Shown here in pieces: positions 62,220-63,964 of a stretch of 63,964 nt of DNA (the stretch's first letter is position 1; each line of letters opens with the position of its first letter). The DNA comes from Lentisphaerota bacterium (GTDB lineage: Bacteria; Verrucomicrobiota; Lentisphaeria; Oligosphaerales; JABHEG01), in contig JABHEG010000046.1 of assembly GCA_018676675.1 (NCBI GenBank), positions 1-63,964 of the forward strand. The letters are read 5' to 3'. Below the pieces are notes generated by a model. The model searched no databases. It was not told the DNA's origin and saw nothing but the letters and a program-made list of their open reading frames with translations. A program made the position numbers and the translations under genes.

Positions 62220-63869
62220 CTAGTCCCGGAGTTCGCGCCACTGGCGGACCCTTATGGCGGACCCGGAAGCCAGCTTGGTTGTCAGTGCGGTCACCACATC
62301 CTTAGGGCCTGTCCCACCTGCATCTGAAGCGGATCTGGCCTGGAGGCTGACACTGAGGTCTTCTTCTACGGCTCCCGGAACGACGGTAACTCGCAGGGAT
62401 GTGTCGGCTCCTCCAGCAAGAGACGGGGTTGTCCATCCCGTGTCCCGGATCTGCTGAGTGATCTCAGTGCCACCCTCAATGGCATCGAAATACCGGACAA
62501 TCCAGCGTGCGTGGGAAGCGGTCTTCTCGTTCACGACGAAGGCCGTCTCCTCGTCTCCGGTATTGGTGACGCGGACGACGTAGTTGACTTCTGTACGGGT
62601 GTTCGCCTGTCCTGCCACGTCGGGGGCTGAACCGTTGCCCGGTTGCGCTCCTGACCCCGCGAACGCTCCACCTTTGATGGCGATTTCAAGGTCCGGCCGT
62701 CTGTTTCCGCCGTCGTCGTCATCGTCGTCACCATCGTCACCCGAACCGTCGGGGGGCACTTCATCCGGAGGGTCCTCCGGGGTAACAGTGACATCAACCA
62801 CGGCTTGGTCCTGTTGTTCGGACACATAGTAGAAGTCCATGTCCTCAATGGCATCGAGGGCTTCAGCCACGACACTGGAATCACCGGTTGTTGGGTCAAT
62901 CCGGAACCAATTTTCGTTGTCGGTGGCATACAGGTGGCCATCCGGATGGCCGGCCAGTCCCTTGATTTCGCCGGAGCCGGCCACGGTGCAGACTTTCGCC
63001 AGTTCACCGTCCGGGAATGTGGTGAACTTCCATATCTCGCTGTTGGCTCCCTTCGTCTTGACGATATAGACGGACTGGTCAGCACCCAGCGTGGCGGCAA
63101 ACGTGGTAAATGAGCCACTCACGTTCAGTGCTCCGACTTCGTTCATCGAACCATCGGCCGGGTCGATGGCGTAGATGGCTTTGCTCTCCTTTCCGAACGC
63201 ATACAGCGTTCCTCCCAGCATCTGCAGCGCGGTAATTTCCTTGCCGCTGCTGCCGGCCGAGAGCCCGGTCCTGACCAGTTGGGTGCAGTGAACCGGGGTG
63301 GCAGCCGAGCCGTCAATTGCCGATGGCGGGATTGCATAGATGGTCGAGATTGATGCGTTGTTCGCAATGTAGATGGTCCCATCCCCAGCGACTGTGAGGG
63401 CTTCGACATCGAGCGCGCTGGAGATTCCGGCTACGGTCCCTTCGACGTAGATTGCTCCACCTTCTTCCAAGGCATACTTGCACAGCTGTGAGGTGCCATT
63501 GGCGATGCCCCAAGCTGCGAGTGGCGGGACATTGCAGAGGGCTTCACCTTCGCCCGGGACATCATCCTCGCTCCCGCAAGATGGCGCTACCGGCACACAG
63601 CTTTCGTAGATGAGACCCACCCAGTTGCCTGACTTCTTGAAATCACCTTTGCATAGAATTGATCCCACGACGCGCCCCGTGCCCGACTTCCTGAACTCGC
63701 CATCCATGGCGTAAATGAGCCCGTAAAATTCGCTGTTCCCCGTGATATCGATATCCCCCTCCTGGCTGACGAGAGCAGGATAGTCCTGGACTTTGTACTG
63801 ATTTCCGCTACCCGATATCCGTATCTTGAGAGTACCGAGTTCTTGCCTGTTAGGGGCTGGCCGCCCCAA
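62220..63869 (-). CDS. 5'-truncated surface/pilus-associated protein
   Basis: This 549-residue ORF begins at a TTG just after an in-frame TGA (63873-63875), with no signal peptide. The first 80 residues (LKIRISGSGNQYK, ITGNSEFYGLIYAMDG, SGTGRVVGSILCKGDFKKSGN) look like the end of a DUF7305/PilX-type beta-helical domain whose N-terminal half is missing. A propeller-like region (YAIDPADGSMNEVG), an Asp-rich linker (DGDDDDDDGG) and a C-terminal beta domain (VNYVVRVTNTGDEETAF, GWTTPSLAGGAD) follow. The gene is probably the 3' part of a disrupted pilus-like or surface protein. Whether it is still expressed cannot be told. Confidence 0.6.
   Translation of the reverse strand: MGRPAPNRQELGTLKIRISGSGNQYKVQDYPALVSQEGDIDITGNSEFYGLIYAMDGEFRKSGTGRVVGSILCKGDFKKSGNWVGLIYESCVPVAPSCGSEDDVPGEGEALCNVPPLAAWGIANGTSQLCKYALEEGGAIYVEGTVAGISSALDVEALTVAGDGTIYIANNASISTIYAIPPSAIDGSAATPVHCTQLVRTGLSAGSSGKEITALQMLGGTLYAFGKESKAIYAIDPADGSMNEVGALNVSGSFTTFAATLGADQSVYIVKTKGANSEIWKFTTFPDGELAKVCTVAGSGEIKGLAGHPDGHLYATDNENWFRIDPTTGDSSVVAEALDAIEDMDFYYVSEQQDQAVVDVTVTPEDPPDEVPPDGSGDDGDDDDDDGGNRRPDLEIAIKGGAFAGSGAQPGNGSAPDVAGQANTRTEVNYVVRVTNTGDEETAFVVNEKTASHARWIVRYFDAIEGGTEITQQIRDTGWTTPSLAGGADTSLRVTVVPGAVEEDLSVSLQARSASDAGGTGPKDVVTALTTKLASGSAIRVRQWRELRD
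63853..63867 (-). terminator. Palindrome after the edge ORF
   Basis: GGGGC (63853-63857) and GCCCC (63863-63867) flank a 5-nt loop. It lies just after the stop of the partial ORF and over the TTG of the truncated gene, so it could be the terminator or the end of an inserted element. Confidence 0.35.
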
Positions 63870-63872
63870 CGT

Positions 63873-63964
63873 TCACGCGGCCAGCCTCGTGCCTTCAGCG
63901 CGCTTGAGGTCGAGTCTGTCGCGGATGAATTTCGTAAGATATGGTGCGGAGAAGTCATCGGCGA
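63873..63964 (-). CDS. Partial ORF: C-terminal 29 residues of an upstream gene
   Basis: The frame open at the right edge encodes DDFSAPYLTKFIRDRLDLK... and stops at the TGA at 63873-63875. The composition looks like the C-terminus of a real soluble protein, unlike the beta-rich ORF that follows. I do not recognise the family; a transposase or integrase end is possible because it abuts a truncated gene. Confidence 0.4.
   Translation of the reverse strand, partial: ADDFSAPYLTKFIRDRLDLKRAEGTRLAA

Overview
The window is a G+C-rich bacterial chromosome segment. There are no tRNA, rRNA or CRISPR features that I can see. Gene content suggests the PVC superphylum or a neighbouring lineage such as Lentisphaerae/Kiritimatiellae, Planctomycetes or Hydrogenedentota: very large secreted proteins, HzsA-related c-type-heme proteins, FGE-like domains, heparinase II/III family lyases, VCBS/LamG modules and a tiny lysine-rich MGDKK protein. 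This is inferred from content only; no marker gene is present.

Region 1 (176-13945) is a hydrogenase island. A minus-strand operon (3104 to 176) encodes a DRTGG protein, a CBS-CBS-HATPase protein, a second DRTGG-like protein, a PHP-domain protein and a small HATPase. This is the signalling set usually seen beside trimeric [FeFe]-hydrogenases. Next come a REC-HisKA-HATPase hybrid kinase, a plus-strand hypCDAB operon, a four-subunit group-3d-type NAD-linked [NiFe]-hydrogenase (hoxF, hoxU, hoxY, hoxH) with its protease hoxW, a single-domain response regulator and the NADH/NAD+ sensor repressor rex. Palindromes matching the Rex operator pattern overlap the predicted promoters of both the DRTGG operon (3436-3453) and hoxF (7518-7535). 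I infer that Rex couples both transcripts to the NADH/NAD+ ratio. hypE and hypF are not in the window.

Region 2 (14147-53091, mostly plus strand) is a run of exported or carbohydrate-related proteins: a discoidin/HzsA-like/FGE fusion with two CxxCH motifs, a 2504-residue CBM9-LamG-GH42-like-VCBS protein, a PQQ-type propeller, HEAT, LamG and SGNH proteins, a 1592-residue GH-like protein, a sugar isomerase/epimerase, a kelch-like protein, two heparinase II/III-type proteins, an HpcH/HpaI aldolase and a transglutaminase-like protein. The lyases and the keto-acid aldolase fit degradation of a uronate-containing polysaccharide, but no sulfatase, SusC/D pair or sugar transporter is present.

Region 3 (53117-63964, minus strand) holds a second HzsA-related CxxCH protein, a polytopic membrane protein, a DapA-family aldolase, a GHL10-type glycoside hydrolase and a 5'-truncated surface/pilus-related protein at the right edge, beside the 3' end of another gene.

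Intergenic DNA is rich in structured repeats: a three-unit 79-bp tandem array (27363-27599), a 373-bp element with perfect 14-bp terminal inverted repeats and possible 7-bp target duplications (32123-32495), three copies of a palindromic element (near 27600, 33890 and 62120), and a 71-bp-period hairpin array (58644-58866).
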